DNA of 54,234 bases from JBFELU01 sp041551965. GTDB lineage: Bacteria; Actinomycetota; Acidimicrobiia; Spongiisociales; UBA11373. The notes under the pieces are model-generated. The model saw nothing but the letters and a program-made list of their open reading frames with translations. It had not been told where the DNA came from and searched no databases. Position numbers and translations under genes: made by a program. The stretch is taken from assembly GCA_041551965.1 (NCBI GenBank), contig JBFELU010000011.1:1-54234 (forward strand), given 5' to 3'. Shown in pieces: positions 21,417 to 30,767 of the stretch (positions within the stretch are counted from its first letter, which is position 1; each line of letters opens with the position of its first letter).

Positions 21417-24400
21417 TCACCCGGCCTGCCGATTTGCTTCATCGGCCGGGGGGAGGCCTGCCGACCAGAGGTCGAGCAGCCGGTGGGCCCCGCACTCGGT
21501 GATCCACCGCCGGGCCTCGGCGGCGGCGGCGGCCGCTTCGGGATGATCGAGCCCGACGAGTGCACCGAAGATCGCCTGGGCACGGGCGAGGTTCATTTCG
21601 GCGGCGACGCGTCTCCAAATCTGAAGGCCGTCTCGAAACTTTCGAACGGCGTCCTCCTGCGCGCCGCCAAGAGCGGCGGCGATGCCGGCTACCAGGTGGC
21701 GTAGCCCGGTCGCTGCCCGGCCCTTTGCCGAGGATCCCCTCAATCGCTCGACCATGGCGCCGATCCAGTCCGGACGCCGGGCCCAGGCGGCGGCTTGAGC
21801 CCCGATCAGCACAGCCCCGAACACCTCTTGGTCGGGGACGCGAGAGGCTCGGTCGTATGCCGCCTCGTAGTCACCGCGCAGCAGATCGATCTCTGCCATG
21901 CCGAGGTCGACGTAGTGCGTCAAGGTGGTGCTCACCGACTCGGCCATTTTGCTCTGCAAGAGGTAGGCCCGGTCGAAGTCGTCCGAGGTCCCCCGCAACA
22001 GAGCGATCTTCATTCGCACCAACTCGTACACCGTTTGCCAGAAGGGAGGGAGTTCCTCGGCTTCCAGCTCGTCGAGGAGGCGCTCCGACTCGTCGAGCAA
22101 CCCGAAGTAGATGGCTCCATCGGCGTAGTCGCCGGCGGCTCGCCAGAGCCACGCCCCGTCGCCGAAGCGACGCACCCGCTCCAACAGTTCCGTGGCGATC
22201 TGGAGGACTGCTTGCTGGTTGTCCCACTGCAGCCCGACGCCCAAGTTGTTGAGGGCCCGGGTGGCCTTGTCGGGGAGATCGTGGTCGTCGGCCAGTGCCA
22301 CGGCTCCTCTCAGCAATGCGGTCGCCTCCAGGATCCGCCCATCCCACCCGACTGCGGAGGCCCGGGTGATGATGGCATCGATGACCGTCGGGATCATCTC
22401 CAGCCGCTCTCCCTCGATGATGGCCCGCTCGGCAACCTCGGCAGCCGGTTGGTTGTGGAACTCGATCATGTAGGAACGGGCCATCTCGGCGGCGAGGTCG
22501 ACCCCCAACTCCCCCCCGATTTCGTGATGCTCGCGGTAGATCGGTTCCAACAGGGTGATGCCCTCGTCGGGCCGGAAGTTGTCGTTGAAGATCGATGCCA
22601 GGAGCGTCGCCGCCTGCACGATCTGTTCGGTGTCGCCCTTGCCTTCCGCGTGGGTGAGCGCCTCACGAGCGTAGGAGATGGCCTGCTCCACTTCGGAGGC
22701 ATGATTGGCCGATCGGGCGGCCAGCATCTGCAGGGAGGCGACGTCATCGGGACTGCGGCTGATCTCGATGGCACGATCGAACAGAGCCAAGGCTTGGCGA
22801 TTGGCATGGAGCCCGGCAGCCCGCTTGGCCGCTTCAAGCAGGGCCTCGCCGGCCTTGATGATGAGGTCGGACTCATCGCTCTCAGAGCTCATTGCGAGCG
22901 CAGCGACGTAGTGGCTGGCCACCGCCGCAGCCAGCTCGTCGACGTCGAGCCGTCGAAAGTACTCGGCCACGCGCAGGTGCCGCTCCCGCCGCTCGCTGCG
23001 GCCGAGTCTTCCGTAGGCGACCTCGCGGATCAGGCTCACCACGAAGCGGTACTGGCCTCGCTCCGGTGATCGGGGATCGTCCTCGAACTCGAAGAGCTCC
23101 TTGTGGACGAGATCGGCGAGGCGCCTCTCCAATTCGTCCGACGATTCGGATCGCAACGCCTGCATCCCCTCCAGGGTGAAGGCCTGGCCGAGCACGGAGG
23201 CGTCCTCCACGAGGGAGCGCTCGGTCGCATCGAGTCGGTCGAGACGAGCTCCGATCACGGCGTGCAGACTGTCGGGGATGGCGAGGGTGTCGAGGTCTCC
23301 GGTCAGCACGAATCCGTCGCCTCGACGGGCCACGTCCCCCGTGGCGAGCAGGGTGCGCACGAACTCGACGGCGTAGAGCGGAACTCCGGCCGCGCGTTTG
23401 GAGATCTCTTCCACGACCTCATTTGAGATACCGGGGACCATCCCGGTGACCAGTTCGACCATCGCCGGCTCCGACAGGGGAGCGAGGTGCAACGACACGA
23501 AGTTGCGGCGACCGGAACCCCAGCCGGGGTCACGCTCCAAGAGATCGGGCCGGGCGAGAGTCACGACCAGGATCGGATGGCGGGGGGAGCGCTCGACCAG
23601 CTCGGTGATGAAATCCAGGAGACCATCGTCGGCCCAGTGGAGGTCCTCGAACAGGAGAGCCGTGGTGCCCCGGTCGGCGATTGCGTGGAAGAAGCTGCGC
23701 AAGGCGGCGAACAGCTCGCTGCGGTCCCCGGGCGGCATCTCGTCGAGACCGATCAAACCCGCCAGCCGGGGCTCGACCCAACGCTGGTTGTCGACTTCGG
23801 GCATCAGGTCGGCGACCGTCGTCCGCAGCTTCATCCGACTCTTGTGGGGATCGTCGGTCTCGGCGATGCCGGCCCGCAGGCGGATCATCTCGCCGAGCGC
23901 CCAGAAGGTGAGGCCCTCGCCGTAGGCGGGGGAGCGACCTTCGTGCCAGTAGATGGTCTCCGTGATCCCATCGACGTACTTGAGGAGCTCCCACCCGAGG
24001 CGGCTCTTGCCGATGCCGGCCTCACCGATGACCGAAACCATGCGGGCCCGGCCTTCCCGGCCGGTGGCATGGAGCTGGTCCTTCAGCAGCCGTAGCTCGT
24101 CGTCGCGTCCCACGAAGGGCGGTTCGATTCCCTCGGTGCGACCCCGTCCGCCCCGCTGACCGACGACACCGACCGCTCGATAGGCCGGCACCGGGGTCTC
24201 CTTGCCCTTGAGCTCTCGATCGCCGAGCGCCTCGAAGCGCACCGCGTCGCGAGCCAACTGCTGCGTCGACTCACCGACCACGACGGTGCCCGGCTCGGCG
24301 ATGGATTGCAGCCGGGAGGCAGTGTTCACGAGATCACCGACGACCAGGCCTTTCTCATTGCCGCCGGGACCGACCGACGTCTCCCCGGTGAGCACACCGG

Positions 24401-24902
24401 CTCGCAACGCCAGGTCGGGAAGGCCGATCTCCTCGCCGAGGCCGGTCACCATGTCGACCAACTCGAGGGCGGCCCGCACCGCCCGTTCGGCATCGTCCTC
24501 GTTGGCCTCGACGGCTCCCCACACCGCCATGACCGCGTCGCCGATGAACTTGTCGACCGTGCCGCCGAATCGAGCGATCACCTCGCGGGAACGGTCGAAG
24601 TACACGGTGAGCATGTCCCGCACCTCTTCCGGGTCGCGAGACTCGGAAATGGGCGTGAAGCCGACGAGGTCGGCGAACAGCACCGAGACGAATCGGCGTT
24701 CCGGCCGTACGGGGGCCGGTGGGAACGCCTCGTCACCGCCGCGCAGCGAGGCGCCGCATTCGCTGCAGAACTTGTGGCCCGGGGGGTTGTGATGGCCGCA
24801 CGAGGCGCAGATGGCGCTGAGCGCCGTTCCGCATTCGCTGCAGAACTTGTGATCGGGCGGATTCGGCGCCCCGCACTGGGCGCACGGCAACAGTTCATCC
24901 AC
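21417..24902 (-). CDS. Class III nucleotide cyclase with zinc ribbons, AAA-type ATPase and TPR-like repeats
   Basis: A 1161-aa signalling protein. Two zinc ribbons open it (Cys7, 10, 21, 24 and Cys32, 35, 46, 49). A class III cyclase domain follows (about residues 70-245) with metal Asp78 in LFADLVGFT and Asp122 in DKFIGDAVMAVWG, plus transition-state residues Asn193 and Arg197 (VGDLVNTASRL). Next is an ATPase module with P-loop GEAGIGKS (293-300) and Walker-B-like LLFEDLHWADD. The remaining part, about 600 residues, is helical TPR-like repeats. The architecture is typical of large adenylate cyclase/ATPase hybrids of Actinobacteria and Chloroflexota. It starts with GTG (24902). The output is probably cAMP; the input signal is unknown. 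Confidence 0.9.
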   Translation of the reverse strand: MDELLPCAQCGAPNPPDHKFCSECGTALSAICASCGHHNPPGHKFCSECGASLRGGDEAFPPAPVRPERRFVSVLFADLVGFTPISESRDPEEVRDMLTVYFDRSREVIARFGGTVDKFIGDAVMAVWGAVEANEDDAERAVRAALELVDMVTGLGEEIGLPDLALRAGVLTGETSVGPGGNEKGLVVGDLVNTASRLQSIAEPGTVVVGESTQQLARDAVRFEALGDRELKGKETPVPAYRAVGVVGQRGGRGRTEGIEPPFVGRDDELRLLKDQLHATGREGRARMVSVIGEAGIGKSRLGWELLKYVDGITETIYWHEGRSPAYGEGLTFWALGEMIRLRAGIAETDDPHKSRMKLRTTVADLMPEVDNQRWVEPRLAGLIGLDEMPPGDRSELFAALRSFFHAIADRGTTALLFEDLHWADDGLLDFITELVERSPRHPILVVTLARPDLLERDPGWGSGRRNFVSLHLAPLSEPAMVELVTGMVPGISNEVVEEISKRAAGVPLYAVEFVRTLLATGDVARRGDGFVLTGDLDTLAIPDSLHAVIGARLDRLDATERSLVEDASVLGQAFTLEGMQALRSESSDELERRLADLVHKELFEFEDDPRSPERGQYRFVVSLIREVAYGRLGRSERRERHLRVAEYFRRLDVDELAAAVASHYVAALAMSSESDESDLIIKAGEALLEAAKRAAGLHANRQALALFDRAIEISRSPDDVASLQMLAARSANHASEVEQAISYAREALTHAEGKGDTEQIVQAATLLASIFNDNFRPDEGITLLEPIYREHHEIGGELGVDLAAEMARSYMIEFHNQPAAEVAERAIIEGERLEMIPTVIDAIITRASAVGWDGRILEATALLRGAVALADDHDLPDKATRALNNLGVGLQWDNQQAVLQIATELLERVRRFGDGAWLWRAAGDYADGAIYFGLLDESERLLDELEAEELPPFWQTVYELVRMKIALLRGTSDDFDRAYLLQSKMAESVSTTLTHYVDLGMAEIDLLRGDYEAAYDRASRVPDQEVFGAVLIGAQAAAWARRPDWIGAMVERLRGSSAKGRAATGLRHLVAGIAAALGGAQEDAVRKFRDGLQIWRRVAAEMNLARAQAIFGALVGLDHPEAAAAAAEARRWITECGAHRLLDLWSAGLPPADEANRQAG

Positions 24903-24947
24903 GGCCTGGCAGCGTACCGACCCGGGACCCGGTTTGCCGGATCCGGC

Positions 24948-26177
24948 CTACTCCGCGCGGTCCATGGCCTCCAGCAAGGGGAGCGGCTGACCCGCCAGGA
25001 AGCGCACCAGGGCACCCCCGCCGGTGCTCACGAAGTCGATTCGGGAAGCGTCGGTGAAGCGTCGGAACGACGCCACCGTGTCGCCGCCCCCGATGACCGT
25101 CTTCGCCGAAGCCCCGGCGACCGCCTCCCACAGCGCCACTGTGCCGGTGCGGCCCGACTCCTGCTCGTAGGCGCCGGGGGGACCGTTGACGAAGACCGTG
25201 GCCGCCGCGGCGATCTCTCCCCGGTAGGCATCGATGGTCCGGCTGCCGAGATCGGTGATGAGCCCGGGGCAGGGGAGGTCGTCCACCGCGATCTCGCGCC
25301 GTTCCCCGGCCTCCTCGTAGGCCAAGTCGAGGGGAACGCGAATATGGTCCGCAGAGTCGGTGAGGAGCGCCTTCGCCTCGGGAATGAAGCCCTCCAGCGA
25401 TCGGTCCGTGATGAACTTCATCGAGGCTTCGCCGATATCGCGACCGGCGGCGGTCAGGAAGACCTGGGCGGTGACCCCGGCGGTGAGCACCACGTCGGCG
25501 CTGCCGTCCACCAGCACCTTTCCCAGCATCGAGAACGCATCCGAGATCTTCAGGCCGCCCAGCAGGTACACACAGGGCCTTGCAGGATCCACCGACACGG
25601 CCCGCAGCGACTCCAGTTCGGCCTGGAGCAGCCGCCCCGCCGCCGAGGGGAGCACCTCCTGGAAGGCGACCATCGACGGGGCGTTGCGATGGGCTGCGGC
25701 GAAGGCGTCGTTGACGTACAGGTCGAAGAGGGGTGCCAGGTGGCGCACCAGGTAGGTGTCGGTCATCTCGGCGGCGGTGAGCTTCACGTCCCGCTCGAAC
25801 GTGGAGACCTCTTCGGTGAAGATGCGGAGGTTCTCCAGCAGGAGGATCTCACCGTCGCCCACCTCGCCGATGCGACGGCGGGCCTCGGGTCCGGCCACGT
25901 CGTCGACGAAGCCGACCGGGAGGCCGACGTGCTCGGCCACCACCGGGGCGTGGCCTTCGAGCGACGCCAGGTTGTGGTAGTCGAGGGTGTCTCCCTGGTG
26001 GGCGATCATCACCACCCGGGCGCCCCGTTGGGCGAGTTCGCGGATGGTCGGCACACTCCGCTCGATCCGGTTGGTGTCGGCGATCCGGCCGGTGTCCGGA
26101 TCGAGCGGAGAGTTGATGTCGACCCGCAGCAGGACCCGCCGTCCGGCTACGTCGACGTCGTCGAGGGAGCGGATCAC
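24948..26177 (-). CDS. pgk: Phosphoglycerate kinase, archaeal-like and diverged
   Basis: A 409-aa PGK-fold protein that should transfer phosphate between 1,3-bisphosphoglycerate and ADP. The opening LLRVDINSPLDPDTGRIAD with NRIERSVPTIREL resembles archaeal PGKs more than the bacterial type. ATP-domain motifs GGLKISDAFSM, VNGPPGAYE and GGGDTVASF are present, as are substrate Arg residues in ENLRIF and AHRNAP. However, the usual HxGRP loop reads IAHQGDTLDY, so the Arg that normally contacts 3-phosphoglycerate is Asp. The start GTG at 26177 overlaps the GAPDH stop (GTGA), so the two consecutive glycolytic enzymes are co-translated. Confidence 0.85.
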   Translation of the reverse strand: MIRSLDDVDVAGRRVLLRVDINSPLDPDTGRIADTNRIERSVPTIRELAQRGARVVMIAHQGDTLDYHNLASLEGHAPVVAEHVGLPVGFVDDVAGPEARRRIGEVGDGEILLLENLRIFTEEVSTFERDVKLTAAEMTDTYLVRHLAPLFDLYVNDAFAAAHRNAPSMVAFQEVLPSAAGRLLQAELESLRAVSVDPARPCVYLLGGLKISDAFSMLGKVLVDGSADVVLTAGVTAQVFLTAAGRDIGEASMKFITDRSLEGFIPEAKALLTDSADHIRVPLDLAYEEAGERREIAVDDLPCPGLITDLGSRTIDAYRGEIAAAATVFVNGPPGAYEQESGRTGTVALWEAVAGASAKTVIGGGDTVASFRRFTDASRIDFVSTGGGALVRFLAGQPLPLLEAMDRAE

Positions 26178-27193
26178 GACATGCCGAGATAGCGGTTGGT
26201 GAGGGCGACCGCCTCGTCCCGCTCCTTCTGCATCGGCACGGCCGCCCTGACCGCATCGATCGTCTCGGGGATCGTCACCGCCTCCTGGGGGATGTTGATC
26301 GCAAAGACGAGGTCGTCCCCGTTGAACCCGATCATCTCCTCCCAGACGCCGATCTCGAACATGTCGGCCCGGGGGCTCTCCAGGTACCGGGCGTACTGGA
26401 AGAGGCTGGCGTTCGAGTCGAACCCGTCTTCGATGCGGACCACCCGGACGCGGGGATGAGCCCGGAAGGCCTCGAGGACCGCGTCCTTGTCGACGGTCTT
26501 CTTGGGGGTGACGACGAGCGTGATGATGTGCCCGTGGGTCACCGGCGTGTGCACCAGGATCCCGGTCGCCTTGACGTGGGGCATGATGTGCATCAGATCG
26601 ACGGCCTGATGGTTGGGGATCGCCTCGACCATCAGCACGTTGGTCAGGCCGCGATGGGTGTCGCCCGGATCGGCCACCCGCCGGATGATCGTGATCGTCA
26701 CCTTCTCGACCCCGACCAGCTCGTCGACCGCGTGGACCGCCCGGATGAGCCCGGTGGTGTTGCACGAGGTGAGCTTCAGGTAATCCTTGCCCACACCCCG
26801 GTCGTAATTGGCGTAGCCGTGAAAGAACACGTCGGCGACCTCAGCGGCCTCACCGCCCTGGAAGACCGCCTTCACGTTGTGGGCGACGTAGTGCTCCTTG
26901 TTCTTCGCCCCTATGCCACCCGGCGCCGAGTCGAGCATCACGTCGACCTCGCTCAACAGGTCGTCGAAGGAACCCGCCACCGGGATCCCGGCGGCGTTGA
27001 TGGCGTCCTCCGAGCCCGGCACCGCCGCAAACAGCGGGTACGGCATGCCCCGTTCGTGGAGAGCCCGCACCGCCAGGGTGGGAGCGACGTCGGCGACGCC
27101 GACCAGCTCCATGTCCTCCTGGAGCGCCACACCGCCGGCGAGGCGCGTCCCGATGACACCGTAGCCGGCGACCCCTACCTTGACTTTGCCCAC
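26174..27193 (-). CDS. gap: Type II (archaeal-type) glyceraldehyde-3-phosphate dehydrogenase
   Basis: A 339-aa protein with the N-terminal Rossmann motif GVAGYGVIGTRLA and catalytic Cys in KLTSCNTTGLIRA (Cys144). The following blocks IIRRVADPGDTHRG and VEAIPNHQAVDLMHIMPHV match archaeal type II GAPDH, not the bacterial type I enzyme (which reads SNASCTTN). It oxidises and phosphorylates glyceraldehyde-3-phosphate with NAD(P). The GTG at 27193 is preceded by AAGGAGG at six bases, so it is preferred to the TTG two codons earlier. It is followed directly by the archaeal-like PGK. Confidence 0.9.
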   Translation of the reverse strand: MGKVKVGVAGYGVIGTRLAGGVALQEDMELVGVADVAPTLAVRALHERGMPYPLFAAVPGSEDAINAAGIPVAGSFDDLLSEVDVMLDSAPGGIGAKNKEHYVAHNVKAVFQGGEAAEVADVFFHGYANYDRGVGKDYLKLTSCNTTGLIRAVHAVDELVGVEKVTITIIRRVADPGDTHRGLTNVLMVEAIPNHQAVDLMHIMPHVKATGILVHTPVTHGHIITLVVTPKKTVDKDAVLEAFRAHPRVRVVRIEDGFDSNASLFQYARYLESPRADMFEIGVWEEMIGFNGDDLVFAINIPQEAVTIPETIDAVRAAVPMQKERDEAVALTNRYLGMS

Positions 27194-27209
27194 GATCAAC
27201 CTCCTTGGG

Positions 27210-28184
27210 TCACGACCACGCCAGCACCGCCTCGACCACTCGATCGGCCGAGGGGATGGCCAGGTCTTCCAGATTTGCCGTTGCCGGAAGCGGGATGTGC
27301 GGTGTCGTCACCCGCAGCACCGGCGCATCGAGATCCCACATCGCCTCCTCGGCCACGATCGAGGAGATCTCGGCACCCCAGCCGCACAAGCGGGGGTTCT
27401 CTTCGACGGTGACGAGCCGGCCGGTGGCCGCGACTCCCTCGAGGACGGCGGTGGTGTCGAGCGGCACCAGGGTGCGAAGGTCGATGACCGTCGCCGAGAT
27501 GCCGTGTTCCCGTCGCAGTGTGTCTGCGGCCTCGAGCGCCACCGGGACCATGGCGGCCAGGGCCACGATCGTCACGTCGTCACCCCGGACCCGGATCGCG
27601 GCCTCACCGAGCGTCCCGACGATCTCGCCGTCGGGGACCTCGCCTTTGGCGGCGAACAGCTTCTTGTGCTCGAAGAAGATGACGGGGTCGTCGTCCCGCA
27701 CTGCGGCCGCCATCAGGCCGACGACGTCGATCGGGGTCGCCGGGGCGGCCACCTTGAGGCCGGGGATCGCCATCGCCCAGTTCTCCAGGCTCTGGGAGTG
27801 CTGGCCGCCGAAGCGGGCGCCGCCCCCGTTCGCCGTCCTCAGCACGAGCGGCAGGGTCACCTGACCGCCCGTCATGTAGCGCGTCTTGGCGATCTGGTTG
27901 GCGACGATGTCCCAGCAGGTGGCGAGAAAGTCGCTGAACATCAGCTCGCCGATGGGCCGAAGGCCGTTCATGGCGGCCCCCATCACCATTCCGGTGATGG
28001 CTTCCTCCGAGATCGGGGTGTCGCGGACCCGGTCGGGTCCGAAGCGCTCCTGGAGGCCCTCGGTGGTCTTGAAGACCCCGCCGGCCGCCGCCACATCCTC
28101 GCCGATCATCACCACGGCGGGATCGCGTTCCATCTCCTGGGCGATGCCCCGTGCCACGGCTTCGCGGTAGCTCATCTCCGCCAT
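27210..28184 (-). CDS. Alpha-keto acid dehydrogenase E1 beta subunit
   Basis: A 324-aa protein of the pyruvate/acetoin/branched-chain keto acid dehydrogenase E1 beta family. Typical blocks are VMIGEDVAAAGGVFKTTEGL, RVRDTPISEEAITGMVMGAAMNGLRP and RTANGGGARFGGQHSQSLE, and a transketolase C-terminal domain ends the protein (LVTVEENPRLCGWGAEI). With the alpha subunit it decarboxylates a 2-oxo acid on thiamine diphosphate. The ATG at 28184 has GGAGG six bases upstream and overlaps the alpha gene by 13 nt. No E2 or E3 gene is in the window. Confidence 0.9.
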   Translation of the reverse strand: MAEMSYREAVARGIAQEMERDPAVVMIGEDVAAAGGVFKTTEGLQERFGPDRVRDTPISEEAITGMVMGAAMNGLRPIGELMFSDFLATCWDIVANQIAKTRYMTGGQVTLPLVLRTANGGGARFGGQHSQSLENWAMAIPGLKVAAPATPIDVVGLMAAAVRDDDPVIFFEHKKLFAAKGEVPDGEIVGTLGEAAIRVRGDDVTIVALAAMVPVALEAADTLRREHGISATVIDLRTLVPLDTTAVLEGVAATGRLVTVEENPRLCGWGAEISSIVAEEAMWDLDAPVLRVTTPHIPLPATANLEDLAIPSADRVVEAVLAWS

Positions 28185-29158
28185 GCGGATCCTCCATCTG
28201 CCCACACGTCGGTCATCAGCGTGGCCGGGTCGGGCTCATCGGCCGTGCGGGCGTGGGTGATGGCGGCCTCGACCTCGGCCGCCGCCGCCTCCTCGATGCG
28301 GTCGAGCAAGGTCCCCGGAATCCCCATCGACTCGAGGCGCTCCCGGTACAAGGTGATCGGGTCGCGGGCCAGCCACTCCTCGACCTCCTCGTCGGGCCGG
28401 TACTTGCCGGGATCGGCCCGGGAGTGGCCGCCGTGGCGATAGGTGAGGGCCTCCACCAAGGAGGGCCCCTCCCCGCGCCGGGCCTTCGCCAGCGTCTGGT
28501 GGGCGACGTCGAAGACCGCATCGACGTCGTTGCCGTCGACGATGACCCCCTCCAACCCGTAGGCCGAAGCGCGATCGGCGGCGGGATGCTCCACGGGGAT
28601 GACTGCGGAGATCGGGGTGTACTCCATGTAGAGGTTGTTCTCGCACACGAACACCACCGGAAGGCTCCAGACGACCGCCATGTTCAGAGCCTCGTGAAAC
28701 GCTCCGATGTTGGTCGTGCCGTCCCCGAAGAAGCACACGGACACCTGGCCGGTGCCGCGGACCGTCGCCGCCCAGGCGGCCCCCGCCGCCACCGGGAGAT
28801 GAGCCCCGACGATGGCGTAGGAACCCATGGCCCACTTCGTGACATCGGTGAGGTGCATCGAGCCGCCCTTGCCGCCGCAGATGCCCGTCTCCCGCCCCAG
28901 GAGCTCGCCCATCAACGCTTCCATCGGGGCTCCCCGGAGCAGGGTGTGGTTGTGACCCCGGTAGGTGCAGAAGGTCATGTCGGTCGGCTCCATGGCCGCG
29001 GCGAAGCCGGCCGCCACCGCTTCCTGGCCCGTGCCGAGGTGAGTGGTGCCCCGCACCAGGCCTTCGAGAAACAGGGCGTGGGTGCGTTTCTCGAAGATTC
29101 GGGCCCGCAGCATCGCCTCGTACAGGTCGAGACGGGTGGCCTCGTCCATGTCGGTCAT
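28172..29158 (-). CDS. Alpha-keto acid dehydrogenase E1 alpha subunit
   Basis: A 328-aa thiamine-diphosphate subunit. The TPP motif is FFGDGTTNIGAFHEALNMA ... CENNLYMEYTPIS, and the phosphorylation-loop-like YRHGGHSRADPGKYR is present. The blocks HLGTGQEAVAAGFA and CGGKGGSMHLTD resemble acetoin/pyruvate dehydrogenase alpha chains. GGAGG seven bases upstream supports the ATG at 29158. It heads a four-gene - strand group (E1 alpha, E1 beta, GAPDH, PGK) that links triose phosphate oxidation to acyl-CoA formation. Confidence 0.9.
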   Translation of the reverse strand: MTDMDEATRLDLYEAMLRARIFEKRTHALFLEGLVRGTTHLGTGQEAVAAGFAAAMEPTDMTFCTYRGHNHTLLRGAPMEALMGELLGRETGICGGKGGSMHLTDVTKWAMGSYAIVGAHLPVAAGAAWAATVRGTGQVSVCFFGDGTTNIGAFHEALNMAVVWSLPVVFVCENNLYMEYTPISAVIPVEHPAADRASAYGLEGVIVDGNDVDAVFDVAHQTLAKARRGEGPSLVEALTYRHGGHSRADPGKYRPDEEVEEWLARDPITLYRERLESMGIPGTLLDRIEEAAAAEVEAAITHARTADEPDPATLMTDVWADGGSAWRR

Positions 29159-29264
29159 CGCGTTCCCTCCGGGTCCGAGACGGCTCCTACGAGGGATTCT
29201 GCCCGATCACGTGCCGCGGCGGCGGGGGGATTCGAGGGTCTTCGGCCATGGCTTCCGCTACCAC

Positions 29265-29311
29265 TTGACGCACGCATCGGCGACTTCGTAGGCTGGTAAT
29301 CGATTATCGAG
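29265..29311 (+). promoter_or_regulatory. Promoter with 13-bp palindromic operator (site A)
   Basis: In the 256-bp divergent gap, TTGACG (29265-29270) lies 18 bp before TAGGCT (29289-29294), followed at 29299-29311 by ATCGATTATCGAG. That is one mismatch from the perfect palindrome ATCGAT-T-ATCGAT found at site C. The site is positioned to repress the 29415 operon, which contains the GntR gene. The rest of the gap shows nothing recognisable. Confidence 0.7.
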
Positions 29312-29414
29312 GATAGCGGGCACAGCCGAGTGCAAGGGCGCCGACGGTGAAGAAGCTCTTGATCTCCACGCTTTCTGGGGTCCTGCTCGCCGCTCCGGCC
29401 TCGCCGGACGGGGT

Positions 29415-30659
29415 GTGACCGTGGCGACGGTCGTCCTGGTGGGAACGCTCGATACCAAGGGCGTCGAGTACGGATACCTGAGAGACCGCATCCGGCGAGC
29501 CGGGTGCGACGTCGTGCTCGTCGACGCCGGGGTGGTCGGAGAACCGACAATCGCTCCCGATGTGAGCCGCACCGAGGTCGCGGCCGCAGCCGGTCGGGAC
29601 CTGGCCGAGCTCGTTGCCGCCGGAGACCGCGGAGCCGCGGTGGCGGTGATGGCGGACGGAGCCGCCGAAATCCTCAGGGAGATGTGGGCCTCCGGGTCCC
29701 TCCACGGGGCGTGTGGCATGGGTGGATCGGGAGGTTCCTCGCTCGCCGGGAAGGCGCTCCAGGCGCTCCCGGTGGGTGTTCCCAAGATGCTGGTCTCGAC
29801 CATGGCCTCGAGTGACGTTCGCGCCTACGTGGGCGGCAGCGACGTGACGCTGATGTACTCGGTGGTGGACATCTCGGGGCTCAATCGGATCCTGGAGCGC
29901 ATCCTCGACAACGCCGCCGCCGCCATCGCCGGGATGGCCATCGGGTATGCCTCCGCCCGGGTGGTCGAGAGCGACAAGCCCGTCATCGGGGCCACCATGT
30001 TCGGGGTCACCACCGATGCGGTCACCACGGCGCGCCGTTGGCTCGAAGATCGCGGCTACGAAGTCCTCGTGTTCCACGCCACCGGGGCCGGCGGCATGTC
30101 GATGGAGGCCTTGATGCGCTCCGGCCACATCACCGGCGTCCTCGACGTGACGACCACCGAACTCGCCGACGAGGTCGTCGGCGGGATCCTGTCGGCCGGA
30201 CCCGATCGTCTCGGGACGGCCGGTGCACTCGGCCTGCCCCAGGTGGTGTCGCTGGGGTCGCTCGACATCGCCAACTTCGGGCCCATCGACGCGGTTCCGG
30301 AACGGTACCGAGAGCGCAACCTCTACGAACACAACCCGGCGATCACCCTGATGCGGACCACGCCCGAAGAATGCGCCCGCATCGGCGAGGTGATGGCCGA
30401 CAAGCTCAATCAGGCGACCGGGCCGCTCACCGTCTTCATTCCCCGGCGGGGCATCTCGGGCATCGCCGTCGAGGGCGGGATCTTCTGGGACCCGGCCGCC
30501 GATGAGGCGCTGATCGGCAAGCTCAAGGCCAACCTCGATCCCTCGGTCGACGTCGTCGAGATGGACACCGACATCAACGACCCGGTCTTCGCAACGGCCA
30601 TGGCCGAACGCCTCGACGAGCACTATCGGGCCTGGGCCTCACCAAGGGTTTCGGCGTGA
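29415..30659 (+). CDS. Tm-1-like ATP-binding protein (UPF0261)
   Basis: A 414-aa protein of the UPF0261/Tm-1-like family. It has the family opening VVLVGTLDTKGVEYGYLRDRI, a Gly-rich GMGGSGGSSLAGKAL, SSDVRAYVGGSDVTLMYSVVDI, and a second alpha/beta domain with IGATMFGVTTDAV and FHATGAGGMSMEALM. The plant Tm-1 homologue binds ATP and a viral helicase; the bacterial role is unknown, though the genes often accompany catabolic clusters. Start GTG at 29415 (a second GTG is two codons later). It is the first gene of the rightward operon behind operator site A and is followed by the PEP-utilizing protein. Confidence 0.85.
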   Translation: MTVATVVLVGTLDTKGVEYGYLRDRIRRAGCDVVLVDAGVVGEPTIAPDVSRTEVAAAAGRDLAELVAAGDRGAAVAVMADGAAEILREMWASGSLHGACGMGGSGGSSLAGKALQALPVGVPKMLVSTMASSDVRAYVGGSDVTLMYSVVDISGLNRILERILDNAAAAIAGMAIGYASARVVESDKPVIGATMFGVTTDAVTTARRWLEDRGYEVLVFHATGAGGMSMEALMRSGHITGVLDVTTTELADEVVGGILSAGPDRLGTAGALGLPQVVSLGSLDIANFGPIDAVPERYRERNLYEHNPAITLMRTTPEECARIGEVMADKLNQATGPLTVFIPRRGISGIAVEGGIFWDPAADEALIGKLKANLDPSVDVVEMDTDINDPVFATAMAERLDEHYRAWASPRVSA

Positions 30660-30767
30660 TTCAGCGAGAGAAGCGAAGGGAGGACGACACGAGGTAACGA
30701 AGGAGCACCGAGGGATCGCCGGCGGACCATGCGGCCTCGGTGCGTGCGAGAAAGGAGATTCGCCGAG

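Noticed and set aside
24306..26192. A 628-codon frame on the + strand
   Set aside because: Antisense to the cyclase and PGK genes, with low-complexity composition and no motif.
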